Made by a program: the position numbers and the translations under genes. From Zonotrichia leucophrys gambelii (taxonomy: Eukaryota > Chordata > Aves > Passeriformes > Passerellidae): a DNA stretch of 64,000 nucleotides. The notes under the pieces are model-generated. The model had not been told where the DNA came from. It was given only the letters and a program-made list of their open reading frames with translations, and ran no database searches. Positions within the stretch are counted from its first letter, which is position 1, and each line of letters begins with the position of its first letter. Location of the stretch: positions 95,483,412 to 95,547,411 of the forward strand of contig NC_088171.1 in NCBI RefSeq assembly GCF_028769735.1, given 5' to 3'. Below, piece after piece: positions 13,094-27,178 of this stretch.

Positions 13094-16000
13094 CATTTTT
13101 TTTAAACTGAGATCAGAAGAGTCATTGCTCCCATTCGTGAAATGGGAATAAATGTGGAGGCATTTACTACTTTTAAGTAACTCTGAACCACAATTCGAGC
13201 TCTGTTCTACTTAGGGCTTTAAATTGGGTGTAAAACCCCCAATTTTCCTGCCCCAGACTTGCTTAATATTATTTAGGTTTCCCATTAAAAAGGCAATACA
13301 GCACAGAGAGGAAGACCTACTTGGGGAGAGAAGCTCAAGTCCACAAATGCACTTATTGCAAATTGTGGTTTTCAGGAGAACTAAATTTCTTTGGCATTGC
13401 TTGATAGGAGATCTGCATTACTTAGCTTGCTCAACAGTGAAGGAAAAAAAAAAAGGGATGTGAGAAAAATCTAAGCTCCTTAACATCTCTGTTTTGGTAA
13501 TCTTTACTAGATTATTTTAATATAAGGCCTTCTGACACAAAGACTTCACTATTTGCATTATGGAATTATTATTTTTATTAAGTTGTGGAATGATTTTTAA
13601 TCTAAACTAAATAGGTACGTTGTGAGCCACCTATTTGTCTAATTTCTAAATCTGAATAAAGCTAATTAAAGCTGCTCTCTTTTAAGGTATTCTGCTTAGT
13701 CCATGAAAGAGAAAATACTGAAACAAGAGTTTGAACATCAAATATTTACCTGTTAATTTTATTTAAATTTCATTAAATTATGTAAAGCAATTTTAAAACC
13801 TGGCAATGAATGTGCTGAATCATTTTCTTGTGTGCACATTTTTCTGCAGACTTAGGAGTGTGAGGACTGTTTCTATATAAACATTTATTTTGCTGTCTTT
13901 ATGACCAAGATATATCAAAATAACCTGACATCTGCTAAAAGGCTGCAGCCTTCGTTTTCCCTCAAATGTATTTTCTTCTTTGGACAACAAACTCCTGTGT
14001 TTCTGTTTGGTAAGCAGTGGGAAATTCAAAAGCAGAAAATAAATGAACTAATATGCTGACCAATGGTATTTGCCTTTAGAATTACTATTTCTTTTCTGCC
14101 CATTTTCTTTGACTTAAAGGCTAAAAATTCCCCCAGCGTGTTAGAGGACTATAATGTTGTACTTCCAATCTATGCTGCAAACATTTTTCCTTGCTGTGAA
14201 ATTCACTGGTCAGTGCAAGAAGGGTTTTGGCAAAGAGATTGCTGCTGCATGGAAAATAAAATTATGCAGTATATGAGCCCAACACACATCTTGGATAAGA
14301 TTTGTATGTTATAAAAAAGGATCTGACCCCATGACTTTTTACCAAGTTGAACTTCTGGGGTGTTTGATGTGAGGCTATCTACCAGGGGTTTAATCTCCCT
14401 TTAGGAGGAAAGTGAATGGAGTACTGAGGCTGGAAAGCTTTCTGTCTTTCTCTCTCTTTATCTATTTAATTCTTTCTCTTTTCTGTTTCTATAATCAAGA
14501 ATAATCTATAATAATTTCCCTCTGCTCTTTTCTTTGTGAAGCTGTCTGCAGGGTCTAAATTTTCCTTTCCTCTCATTTTTGTCTGGGAGAGGGGAAAGAA
14601 AGTCAGTGTGTCCTATTGCAAGACATGGTGTCACTTCTTTCAGATATGCAAATTTGTTATTTTAGTGTTAATAGGAGGCAAAGAACATATGTTATATACT
14701 GCAAAACTCTCTAGCTGTGGATCAAAAATGTAGTGATAAAATTTAGCTCTTATCTCTTCAGTAGCAGATGTTTTACTGGTTGTGGTTATCTGGGCAAAAT
14801 CTTTGCCCTTGAATGATATTTAGAAATGCTCCATAATTATTATTCTTTTTTAAACATGCATTTCCCTGCCCATAAATGCTAAAGCTGTCTTCATGTGAAT
14901 CAGTCGAAAACCGGGATTTTTAAAAGTATATTTTTGACCTTATAAAGAAGCAATGAACAATATGGCTATTAGAACCACACTGGAAAGTGTCTTGAGAATA
15001 CTCTAAGTCACTGAATTTAGCATTTTCTGGTCCTAGAATTAGGTTGGTTTTCATAATTTAAGAAAATATGCATGGATCTGCACAACAATTTTTCACCAAA
15101 GTAAACCATCACACACAACCAAAAATGAACTTACTAATGGGAGAATGCTTCACAGAACAGATGTGGTCTCTTGATCCTCAAAGGAAGAACAGAATCCAAA
15201 ACCAAGCATGGACATAAAATTAATGATTCTGCTGGATCTGAAATTTTGTATCACAGTATGCTCTTCTTCACCTACTGCCTTTTGTGTGTTCCATGATTTC
15301 AAGAGTGAGCTGATTGTGGCATGGCCTCTCTATGTCCACTGTGTCCAGCTTGCTTTTCTTTAAAGTGGTTAGGCTGTGACTCCAGAAAATTGATGGAATT
15401 ATACTTAAAGTGTATTTTGTTTTGGACTTTGCTGCTTTCCTTTCAGACAGAGAGAGTTCATGAGTCCAAAAGCTTGTCTTGCCCTTTCTTATATGCTACC
15501 TAAACAAACAAATATTAACCAAGTGCAGACTAACCATACATACAATACTACTTTACCTAAAAATCTAGTCTTCCAGAAAAAATAAACATTTCAGTGGATT
15601 GAGTAGTAATAATTTTTTTTTTTTTACTTTGTGTCTTTATAAATTTGGAAGAAAGGAAGTGAATTTTTTTTGTTGCATTTGTTGAAACAATTATGCTCTG
15701 ACACTGGACCAGTGACTGAATTATGTGTTAAATTTATAAACTGAGCCTTCATTCACTTTGTTGTCAATGCTGAGTATACTTAAGAAGAAAAATATGTCTG
15801 GTATTTAATAGTATTTGGAAGAAATATATCTGTCATAAATGCCAAATTTCAAAAAGTTCTGCCTTATTATTAGGGATATTTGAAACATCAGCTACTCAAA
15901 ATTAATTTTGATATCTAAGTGCTAAATGACTTTGTCAAAACTAGAAGTAGTAGATGTTTTAAAATCAAACAGATTATGAAGGCAACTAAAAACTCTGTTA

Positions 16001-19000
16001 TTAAGGCTTTAGGAAATTTTGCCTAAATGAGGAGTTGAAATGCAAAAACTGAGGGAAGCCTGTGATTCACTGCACACTTGTCATAGGCAGAAGGAATTTC
16101 AAGCCTGTGGAAAAAATTAATTGCACTGGTTTAAAATATTTAATCTGCAAATAATAACTTTGTTTTACATGTAATTTTGTGCAAATGGCTACTTTGCACA
16201 TATTATCTGAAATTAGTTTAAAAATGTTATTATGAGAACAAATGACAAAAATATAACAGGAGAATTTAGTGGAAGTAAATTTTGAGGATGAGACTGTATC
16301 ACCACAGAATAAGAGATGTGGTAAATGGTATACCTTTGGAGTCTAGTCCTTGGATGAACATTTTCCAACAACATTTACACTTCATGATCTAAGATGTCTT
16401 TTCAAACATTAAATATTCTATGACTTTTGTCTTCCTTGTGAAGACAAAATCTTGCAAAATCAAAATCCATGCAAGTATCATTCCTTTTTGGGAAACATTT
16501 ATAACCTGCCCAGTATGCTGTAATAAGAAGAGAGTTATTTTGTTTTTGTTGTATTTTCTAATGCTGTTTTTTTTTTCAAAACAGTTGTAAAGACTTTCTA
16601 TCTCCCTGATATAGAGAAGGAAAAAACCACATTGGTCTTCCTCCTGTGTGGCGTATCTGATATTTGTTTCTTACTAACCATATGGAAGTTATGTCCCTTT
16701 GAGTAAGCTGCTCTGTTGTTTGAGGACATAATATCCTGATGCCAGCTCATTTTCACCAAATTGAGCCAACTATTAGCAGTGTGTATATTGTCATAACTTG
16801 TTTGTTTTTTGTGCAGCTAAAAATGAGTATTGTGATGTTCACAGTTTGCATGTGGGACAGATTTTTAAATGTCTGTGTGCACCATTATGTGAATTCATAA
16901 CAATGGAAGAATCTTAGAATGCAACTCAACATCTAATCTATAACAATAGGTTATACAGTAAAAACTAATTTTGTCATTTAAAAAATTTTGTCAAAAATAT
17001 TAAGTGGTTGTTGGGCTGTTTTACTTGCAGTTATGTTCTTTTTACCACTCATTTTAGAAACATTTTCTAGTGACATTCATGATAAGCTAATAAATTTAGA
17101 GTCTATGTATTATAAAACTGCAGTTTTTGTAGGAGAGTTGTTTGAAACTGCTGATGGTGACAGCTGATGGCACTTAGCATGTGAAAGAGGATGCACAGGT
17201 ACAATGGGAGTGACAGGAGTTGAATGTGCAATCCCTGTGTGGAGCAAAGTGGCTCCTTTGGAGACCAGCTTGCAAAACAAAATGACTTAAATGATTGTAC
17301 TGAACACAAGTCAAATGGGATAAACATTTTTCCCTAACAGCACTGCTTTGTGATCAGATATTTTGTTGCTGACCTTGCATTAAGTCTGTGAACTGTTCTC
17401 CTGAGCCTTCCTGTGCCTTGCTTGGAGGTGAATTGGTGAATACAAGCAACCTGTGGAGTTTAAGTTGTTCTCTGACAGAAAAAGAAAGAAAAGCACACAG
17501 AAAACAAATTAGGTCTGCAGTCAGTTGTTTGTTTCCATCACTGAACTGTGTGGAAAAGAAATCCAAGTGAACCTGGCTGTATCTTTTTCAGAGACTTAGA
17601 ATGTTATTGATACTTTAAAGATCAGTAATTCTCATGAACTGCTTCGGACCCAAACACTGTGAGAGCTGTCCTTGGATGTCCAGACTTGGTGTATAGGATC
17701 CATAGCAAAGATGACATCTCCTCTCTTGAAAGGTGTATTAAAAAATAAAATTTGATTCCTTGAAAGGAATCAAAAAATGTAAAACTATATAGTTGCCTGA
17801 CTAGGAGGAAAGACTGGTTAAAAATACTGAATTTTAACAGAATTGAAAGAAAGAAATCAAACTTTCATGACCTTTTTACTGTCATTACGGGCGGATGTGT
17901 TGACAGTTCTTGACAATTACCCCAGACCAGGTCTGCCTGCACAGATGTGTGCGTCCTGGAATCTGCACTGCAGGATTTACAGGAAAAGCAGTATGGCTTC
18001 ATGCTGGCTTGATTTTCAGCTGGAGAAACACCCAAGTCATATTGTCTTGATGCTGGTTTAAGTATCTAGCTAGAGACAAGGGCTGCTTGGATAGTGTGGT
18101 ACATCATAATGTGTATCCCATATTATATCTCTGTATAAAGAAGGCACAGGTATGGGGATTGGGGGTGAATTCTGATTTTGGGGTCTGCGTCTAGAAAGCT
18201 TTATTCTTTTTTCCCTTCTTTCCTTTCTTCTCCAGCACTAGAAGGTAGAATCTACTGATATTTATTACCTTGTGTTCTTAAAGTCCTAATTTGTGCTTTG
18301 TACACAGAATTCACAAATGCTTTCCACAAGGAAATTAGTATTCTTTCCTGTAGGGACTCCACAGAATAATCTTGAGGTCCTTTTTTACACTGTATGTTAC
18401 TTTACAATGATGCCTATGATTTTATTAACATTTATTTCAACATGGTGAAGAATGGTTTGTTAGTTATATATGATTTTCAAGATTGGATCTGACTAAAGGG
18501 GGAGGTGTGTGTCATGGGGTAGGTAACGCCTGAGGGTAGAAGGAGATTCAAATACCAAATAGCAATGCCAAATAGTTTATAAATATAACAGAAATAGATG
18601 TTGGACATAAGAAAAGAGTATTTGTGTTCATTCTATTTACTTAGCCCCAACATTTGGATAAAGATGTTATCCAGTGGTTTTGGTTTTAGGAAAATAAAAC
18701 CCTTCATCTCTGAAATTCTCTGTGGGTTGTTATAGGGCATCAGGTATGAATACAGCTCATTTTCTAGGATAAAGGCCATCATCGAGGAGCTTGCATTTTT
18801 GCCCCATCAACTTAATTTTACTGCTGCCTGATTTCACTTGCTGCCTGGTTTCTTACCTTGGTCCTGTGAACTTTGATTTGGCTTCTTGATTAGAAGGCAG
18901 CTTTAGAATCAAAGTAAATGTAAGCTTGAAAGCTACTGGCATGTAAGAATTTAACCTTGACATTGTAACACCATCAGCAATTATAAAATGCCATGCAATA

Positions 19001-22000
19001 AGTGTATAGTGGTATAACTCTATTTTAAAATGTTTGGTTTACGTTTTCACAGGATAAAAGTAGGATTTTAGCATCATAACAAATAAATTTATAGTTTGTG
19101 GTAACAGCAAGATACTACTGCTTTAATGCCAAGGTGTCTACATCATCTTTTGTAAGTTAAACATTTGTTGAAAACCAGAAAACAGTAATATAGGTAAACT
19201 AGAAATTTGCCGAAATGACCCCAGATTTCATATGATATATTCTGCTTGTGTATTGGTGAAAACATCTATGTAACACTTATTCAAAGTGTGTGTTAAACAT
19301 GGATAAGTCATTTAAATGTAATCTGCTAGTCCCGAGTCACTCTCAAGAAATTGAACATAAGCAAAACTTCTTTAAATGTAAGCATAAAAGCCAAATATTT
19401 TTGGAAATCAAGCAATGGAGACTCAAAAGAGACTGTTCTTGGAATATTTACAGTACAAACAAACTGGAGTGTATGGAATAAATTTCAGATGATGCCACAG
19501 TTTTCTTAGATATCCAGGTGTGTCTACTCAGGAGGTTTTGTAGGTTACAGGATGTTTTATGTTCAAGTTGCCTTTGCCATGACATCTCACTATGAGCAAC
19601 CATAACTTTTAACATTAATATTTTCTGTATTGCTTCTGTGTGGGAAATGAGCTTGAAAAACCTGAAAGTATGAAATGGCTCAGCAACCAGATTTTTTGTA
19701 TTTGATATGTAGGTTAATGCACAGAAACTGAGGCACAGGTGGTTTGGCTTGTCTCAAACAAGATTAACAGCCAATTGTTAGACAGGGAGAGAACTCAAGA
19801 TTTCCATTTTCAGGGATGCATTGTTCAAATTGATCATGGGATTACTAAAAAATTCATGTGTTCATGATACATGGTTTTATTTTTTCACTGCTGCAGTTAT
19901 TCACTGAAAAGGACAGTTTCCTACACAGAACTATAAATCTCTGCTTGAATGCAGAATTAATATTTTCAACAGCTGACCTTTACTGTGTTTTTTAAGTGGG
20001 CAAACCTCTAATCTGTAAAAACCTTTATGTTAATAGGCCTGGATCCTTAAAACAAAGCATCACTGTGAGTTAAAAGCATTGGTCAAGCTTTTGCATTCCA
20101 AATGATGCTCTGGGTTTGGTTCCCATGGTTACTGAAGAATGTGCTTGTGCAGCATCCAGCAGAGAAGCCCAGGAAGAGGCAACAAGGGAATCATGGTTTT
20201 GGAAAGACCAGGCTGTAACAAGCATGGCTGCTGTTAGGAAGATCCCTTACAATCTGTCTTCCAGTAGTGCTGCTTCTTACTGGTGCTGAACCAATTAATA
20301 GGCAGTGTCGTAATGATACAAGTTAAAATGCCTCTCAGGACAGAGGAGAGTTGATTTAAGAACTGTTTGAAGCACCTTGTCATTTGCTATGGTTCAGGCA
20401 ATGTGAATTAGATTTCAGCCATTACTCACTGTAATAACTTCACTATTTTACTTAATGTACCAGATTGATGCCACTGTAACTAAAATGAGGATTTAACTGC
20501 AAAGAACAAATAGGGCTTCCTAACTCTCTTTCTGTTTCTGTCCTAGGACAAAATTTATAGAATAAAATTACCAAAGGCAGCAAATTTAATATTCATCCAT
20601 CTGGTTTGCATTTTCAGCAGTTAAGTCAAATGGCCAGTGGCTTTTTTTTTGTTGTTGACAGCTGAATATTGGTATTAAAGGGCAGCAGAGGAAAGGTGAA
20701 GTCCACCAAGATTGTGATGACTGGGCTCTTCTGAGAATACAGCTGATAGAGCTGAGCTTGACCTGGTGGAACATGAGAACAACCTTACCTTAAACAAACT
20801 CAGACTTCCTCCCACCATAATTCAATAAGAGAAGGAAAGCTTCCTTCAGCTCAGAAGCCATGGAAGCACACACCTAAGAGTACAAGTGCTTGATAGCTTT
20901 ACTACCAGGAGAATGAAGGCTTTCATTTTGCCTCAATTTACATTCTAAAAATAATCCCACAAAATCCAAAGAGCCTGGGATTCATGGCCCTGATGCAAAC
21001 ATTCTCCTGGAATAGGTGCCTTTGCAGCCAGATCTCTTCCTCAGCTGCTGATTCCGAGGCCCAATGCACTTGCAGATCTATCCTTTTTCTTCTTCTCTAC
21101 CTTGATGGTATCCACGAATTTTTCTGGAAAAAATGTTTTTGAAGTTCTCCCCAAGATTTGGCAGGCCTGTGCTTGGACTTGCTGTCTAATTTGACCCTAT
21201 CCCTAATATTTCTAATAAGTCTCCCAAAAGCACCAAAACATTTGCCTGATGCAAAATTTCTCTCATGTTTACCAGGCCCTGCTTACCAGTGGATGTATTT
21301 AAATTTATCCCACTTTTTAAAAAGTGTGTTGGTTTTTTTTTTTAATTTCATCTTCTGGTTGTAACAATTAACTTACATAAAATGACATGGGCAAAGTTAC
21401 TTTTATAGCTAAAGTCACCAGGGTAATCCTTTAGAACACTCAGCTAAATGTTATCGTATTAATTCAATTTTTAAATCCTGATTTTTTAATCACTGGTTTT
21501 TTTTTAAAGCCATAGTGAACACCTTTTTTTTTAAATTAAAAATGAACATCTCTGGAAACACAATGAGGTATGATGTGGATAAAAATATATTTAAAGGTAT
21601 GCTGGCTGTAAATTTGAACATCAGTACTGTGGGATATAAAACTGAAGTTTTCATTTTGTTTCATAGTGCACAAGTATTATCTTCATGATATTTGAATCTA
21701 GCATTAAATTTACCTACTAACAAAGTATTTTGTACTCCTGTCCCCTCCTGCCTATCACAAATATAGTATGATCTTCATTTCTACATCCAAGATGAAAATA
21801 CTTCAATTTTTACAGTTGAATGTCATTCTAACTTCAGTTCTGGATTTTAGCTAGTATAATATTTGGGCTTTTATTATAATGAAGATTCCTTAGACTTAGA
21901 CTATGTATGCTGCTTTCTTAATTACTTTTTCAGAGGAGAGGGAATGGAAAGTTTACTTTTTAAAATACTTTAATATTTTTAAGAGTAGACAAAATCTTAC

Positions 22001-25000
22001 TGGTATGGTAGTAATTTTTAACATACCCTTCACAAATATTTTTATGTAGAAATAAATCACTATCAAGATCCTCATGTGTATGAGAGCTTTAATTATCCCT
22101 ATGTGGTGTGTCAAACTATTTCTTTTATACAATTGGAGTACCACTATGGGAGGGAAAGAATCTGGTTCCAAAATTAAATTAAAATTAGTAAAGAACCTCT
22201 TGGAATGACACAGACTTAATCCAAATGAACTCTAATACATAACTGCAAACTTTTATGCTGAATTTGATCATGTTCCTGGTAGCTCAGGGTAAGGAGTGGT
22301 TTCCAAGTACTTTCCAATGACTGAACTTCTAGGAAGCAGAAAAAGATGAATCCTGCCCTAGATGGTAGTCTCCAGCAAATGTACTTGTGAGGTGAGCATG
22401 GGGTACCTGACTTCTTGAGGGGTGTATGGTTAGGGTTTCAGGTTTAGTATGAAGAGTGGAAGAAGTTTCTCTAAAATTTTGGCTTTTGTTCATGTCGACG
22501 CGGACCAGCTCCCAGGAGTTTGTGCCCACATCCACAAAGGCGTTTGGTACCCTTGTAGTTGCAGGTGTTTGTAGCCTGGCAGCAAAATGGGCTCACAAAA
22601 AATGGGCAGCTGCACTACTGAGTCCCTTGAAATCCCTAATGATGGCTGTGCTAGAAAATGATACATGTTGATTTCTGAACCCAAAAGTATATATGAATGA
22701 AAAATAAGTCACCCAGGTTCTTCACTCTTGCCTGCATCTTACCAATTTTAATTCTTGCACTTAGTCCTATGGTGCTTTTATGTTTCAGCTCCTTCCATTG
22801 TTTATGTATTGTGTTTACCGTCTCTCAGTTCTAGATCTAAACACATGACAAAAACCCAAGGTCAGAAATGCAAGTCAAAATGCAGTTTCTAAGAGGTGTG
22901 ATGCTGTATTTTGTCTTATGTCGTTCTCTGAGAGCTGACTTCTGTAAATATCCTTGGATGCTGGCATTCTAAAAAATTCTAAAAAATGAGCATTCGCACT
23001 TATAAGCTTTTAAAAAAAGTTATATGAGGCTTTAGTGACTTGAGGCTTGTAAAACTGATCCTATCCCAAAACACTGGTGAAGTAGGATTGACAGATTTTT
23101 TCCAACTTAGAATTTATATATCCTGCTTTAGTTCTGTGTTTATCAGCAAAATAACATGTTTAAAATGTCTATTTATTGTTCATCAATTTTCAGGTTTTTT
23201 AACCTTTTTTTTTTTTTCCTATCAACCAGTCAGGTGATATAAACCATAATTTAAGAGATCTCTAATACCAAGGAGAAAGATATGTTAGAGGATCAGCTGA
23301 AGCTTATTTGGGCAGGAATAGGAATTTGTCCTGACTATACCAGGACAGGAAAATCTCTGTTCTTTGCAGGTAGCTCTTTACATGTAGCCTGAACTTGGCA
23401 CTGTGGGTTCTTTTTAATTTGAGTGGAGTGAACAGAAGTTGTGCTCCTCTCAGTTGATAATGGTAGTCATGAGAAATGGGCATGAAATGGATAAAAAACT
23501 ACTTGACTCAAACTCTAAAAGTCATACGGCATTGGCATCCAGATGATTGGCAGATATGAGCATAGTATCTGTATTATGCGTTGTTGCAGGAAGAAGTAGC
23601 TCAGTGAGGAATTTGACTTAATTTTCCTAACTATTTCTAGTTAACACAAACATTTCATCACTGATTCAGGTTAAAATGGACTGAAAAGAAACAATCAAGC
23701 ACCTTGGGAAAGAACTCCCCCTATTCTGAGCTCAATATCAGTCCAACACCATCGTGGTCTCACCTCCCCTTTTGCTGGGTGTTGCACTTGGTGCCTCACA
23801 AACCCTTGGTGCAAGAGGCTGGGGACCCTGTGTGACACCTTATCTCTGTTGCTCCTCTGCTCTTCCTACTGGTTTTCCTCTGTCCCACCTGTGCATCACT
23901 TTGGGTCCCTGCTCCAGGGGCAGTTGCTCAAGGCCATGGTCCCTTAGAAGTGGGAAAAAAATTTCTTTATTTATATCTACTATCTGACATCATTGTTTAC
24001 CATGCTACAGTTTTTTGTTCTCCATTGATACATTTTTTATTAATAAAATAATTAAAAGCCCCAAAACAATATTGAGATAATGGTTTAAGCTGAGTTTGCT
24101 GCAACATCTGGTCTGATTTGGGCACCCAGTATTTCTGTAAACGTTTATTTTTGCTGGGTGCATACTTTTAGCTAGACTTGGGAAACAGAAGTACTATTCC
24201 CCTGAGAAGCAACATTTGCACTGAAGGTGTGCAGGCAAATTACTAATTCTTCAATTCTGTCTTCACCAGAAGCTGAGTTATTGAAAAGCTAATTATTTAG
24301 CTACAGGCAGCAATGGATGAAATTGCTACCTGGAGCTGGGAGACTGGAAAAAAACAACACATGTTGTAATTAAACACCCTTTTCCATCAGTGCCAGTGGC
24401 AAATATACTACTCTATAAAAATCTTATCTCATGTTAAAAAAACCAAAAAGAAATAAAAACGTGTGAGAGTTGAAAAAACCCACCCAACAAATCAAGTATT
24501 TCTTATGATTCCCTTAGGAGCAAAGGTGATGGTGATCGTTAGTCAGAGAACTCATTATACTCTGTTTTGAATGTCTGAATGTAAATCTATAGATAGAAAG
24601 TGATAACAGGTGTTAAAGGCAGGAACTTTTATTTGTTTTGATACAAAGATCTTTAGCATTACTAAAAGACTTTCCACAGACTGATGCAAGATTGCTTAAT
24701 GTTTAGTGAGTGCTAAAGTATTTAGAAATCTAGGGAAGGAACAGCATTTTTGTTGTAGTTGTTATTTATTGCAAAAAGAGAGATGTTTTGTATGCATTTT
24801 TTAACAAATTATCACTAAGACAAATAGGGGAGTATTACAGAAAACCCTGAGCTCAGTGTCATTGCATAGACTTGTAGTGAGCTTGTTTTCTTCTGCAAAA
24901 TGTTCCTCTTTTCACAGAGGTTTCTTTCCTTGCTGTGGTTCGGGATATTTTCTGCTGTGCAGATGCAGCTGCGTGTGGATTCCATTAAATATTAGGATCA

Positions 25001-25954
25001 CTGATAGGAACCTGAGTTACAGAAAATACCAAACCTCTTCCTAGAGGAAACCGTATACTAGTCCTTTTCTATCAGGATTCTAAATAGCTATATTATTATT
25101 TTCAGTTTCCAGAAATGGCATTGGAACATCTCATTTAGCTGCCTGATTGCCAAAGCTGTCTGCCATTAAAAAGCCTGGCATGAATACAGGTGGTTTTCAG
25201 TAAGCTGTTCACAAGCTGAGGAGGGGAAAAAGGTGCTGTGCTCCAGCTTCAGAGTTTCATTGTAGCTGGGGATCAAAACGTTATTTGGAAAAATAAAAGG
25301 TAACTACAGTCAAGTTAGAAAACTCCTGAACATGTCCCTCTGGAAATATCCACCATCTCTTGTCTATGTTTGCAGCATTTTCAGCCCTTCTTTGATTAAA
25401 ACCCAGAGTTCTATGACACTGTCGGGCTATGTCATGCTGATGCTCCACTGAGGGGAAAATAGCATTAATCCTTTGACCTGGTTTTGGATTACCTGACTTG
25501 TTTCATATAAGATGACACTTGATCCAAGTACTCTAAAAAGTATAAACAAACTTGAGTTATAGAGAGGGAAAAGAGTGTATGTAAGAAGAATTGGACATTT
25601 TGAAATGTTGGTCTTCAGACCAAAGAAATTAAGATTAATCCCTTTAGGATGCAGAATGAAAATTTGTTATTATTTTAAGGCTCTGGTGTTTGATCTTATG
25701 GATTTAAGAATCAAAAGGTACTTTGAACTTATTGCCTAGGAAGGACATTGGACACTGGACTGGATCACTCTGAAACACTACCTTGCATAAACAGAGTAAA
25801 AAAGTGAATTAGGGGCCCACTAATGACAGCTTTACTATGTAGCCGCTTTGGTTCAGAGTATACAAGAATTAACAAGCAAAAAAGCAGCCTGATCCCTGTT
25901 CAGCTGGCTTCAAGAATTGGTGTTAGTCTTGAAATAATTGAATAATTGAAATAA
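13094..25954. other. AT-rich non-coding DNA, no recognised gene or repeat
   Basis: I recognise no gene in this 12.9-kb stretch. It contains a short perfect hairpin at 17751-17774. A somewhat GC-richer patch at 23700-23960 encodes a 77-codon frame with no recognisable features. A CpG-containing patch lies around 22490-22560. Homopolymer T and A runs are frequent. Confidence 0.45.
17751..17774. repeat. Perfect hairpin, 11-bp arms, 2-nt loop
   Basis: The arms TTTGATTCCTT (17751-17761) and AAGGAATCAAA (17764-17774) are exact complements separated by GA. The loop is too tight for a stable RNA hairpin without fraying. It is probably incidental. Confidence 0.7.
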
Positions 25955-26135
25955 ACCAGAAAATTGGCAAGCTTTCTCCCTATTCACTGTGCCACATTTC
26001 ATCTGACTACATTTTTTGGTAGTCACTCCATTTCTAAATTTGCTTTTTTTAAATTTTTTTTTTATTTTTCACAATTGGATTTGATTTGATCATATCTCCT
26101 TGTCAGAGTGTTTGTTCCACTTTCTTCTCTGATTT

Positions 26136-26197
26136 CAAGATTTTATTCCCTTTCCTGAAAGGAAGAATTTCCTTTCAGGAAAGGGAATGAAATCTTG
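26136..26197. repeat. Long hairpin, 29-bp arms, 4-nt loop
   Basis: The left arm (26136-26164) and right arm (26169-26197) pair over 29 bp with one mismatch. They are separated by GAAT, and the innermost 20 bp are perfect. The core motif CCCTTTCCTGAAAGG recurs, degraded, at 28254-28270, where another repeat unit begins. The hairpin appears to mark unit boundaries in the array. Confidence 0.85.
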
Positions 26198-26940
26198 TGA
26201 TTTCAATTAGGATCAGTTGGGCAAGTTATGGTCCATTTCCCTGCAGTTCATGTCATCCCAGTCACTTTTATTCTTTTCCCTTTATTTTGGAATTTTCTCT
26301 TTTTTCTTTTAGCACTTTATTTCTTCAATTTCATCTCCGGTCCCTTTGCTTACTTTTCTTTCCTGATTTTGGGATTTTGATCGGAATAATTTTGGCAAGT
26401 TTTGATGCTTTTCACTGTACCTCATTTCATCTCAGTACACTTGGTTTTCTTCAGTCCATTTGCAAATTTTCTGGTTTTTTTTTCAATTTAATTTTATTTG
26501 CTCATATCTCCTTGCCAGAATGTTTGTGCCACTTTCTTCTCAGATTCCAAGATTTCTTTCTTTCAGGAAATTGAATGAAATTATGAAAAGAGAAACAAAT
26601 TTGAACAAACACTCTGAAATGGAGATATGATTAAATGAAGTACAATTGAAAAATAGAAAGCAAATTTGTCATTGGACTGACTTCAACCAAATTCACTCAG
26701 TTGAAATATGATGCACCAAAATGGACTGAGGCTTGCAAATATTTTTTGCCATTGAAATCTTGAAATCTAGGAAGATAGTTAAACTCAGAGACAGGAGAAG
26801 GAGTTGAAAAAAGAAAATGCTAAATAGATAAAAGGGTAGGTTCTGAAACAGAGTGAAAACTTTTAGAAGCAACTCAGATGCCATGAAGTGCAGGGAAATG
26901 GACCAAAGCTTGCTGAGCTGATCCTCATAGAAATCTGAAG

Positions 26941-26945
26941 ATATC
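26941..26945. repeat. Target site duplication (left copy), ATATC
   Basis: ATATC precedes the TG start of the solo LTR and recurs exactly at 28246-28250. Five base pairs matches the duplication length of the same-family element at 52.5 kb. Confidence 0.85.
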
Positions 26946-27142
26946 TGTCATGGTTTGACCAGGAAGGAGTGGGAATTCTGGGAAGCTGTGGTCAAACCAA
27001 TGAAGGTTTTGGGTTTCATACTGACACCTGGTGTAGCCAGTGGGGTTTGGACACACCTCCGAGAATACACAGGGGTTAAAAGCAGGGCACTGCCCTGGCA
27101 CTTCCTCTTTTGGACATCGTCGGGCGAGGAGTTCAGATCTCT

Positions 27143-27178
27143 CTCCCCCGCCCGGCCCGCTGCTGCTGGGCGGGGGAG
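27143..27178. repeat. GC-rich stem-loop inside the solo LTR
   Basis: The arms CTCCCCCGCCC (27143-27153) and GGGCGGGGGAG (27168-27178) pair perfectly around a 14-nt loop containing GCTGCTGCT. The same stem is kept without change in both LTRs of the mini-provirus (52663-52698, 54173-54208). The right arm is also a GC-box (Sp1-type) motif, so conservation may reflect promoter function rather than RNA structure. Confidence 0.75.

Noticed and set aside
22329..22690. Minus-strand frames with CpG-containing sequence, considered as a processed pseudogene
   Set aside because: The reading frames give no family motif and adjacent frames are equally open. There is no positive evidence for a source gene.
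26197..26574. 125-codon Phe/Ser/Leu-rich frame that looks like a membrane protein, with similar minus-strand frames at 26693-26884 and 29052-29264
   Set aside because: All are translations of the same T-rich repeat unit. The similarity comes from DNA repetition, and the hydrophobic look from TTT/TTC codons.
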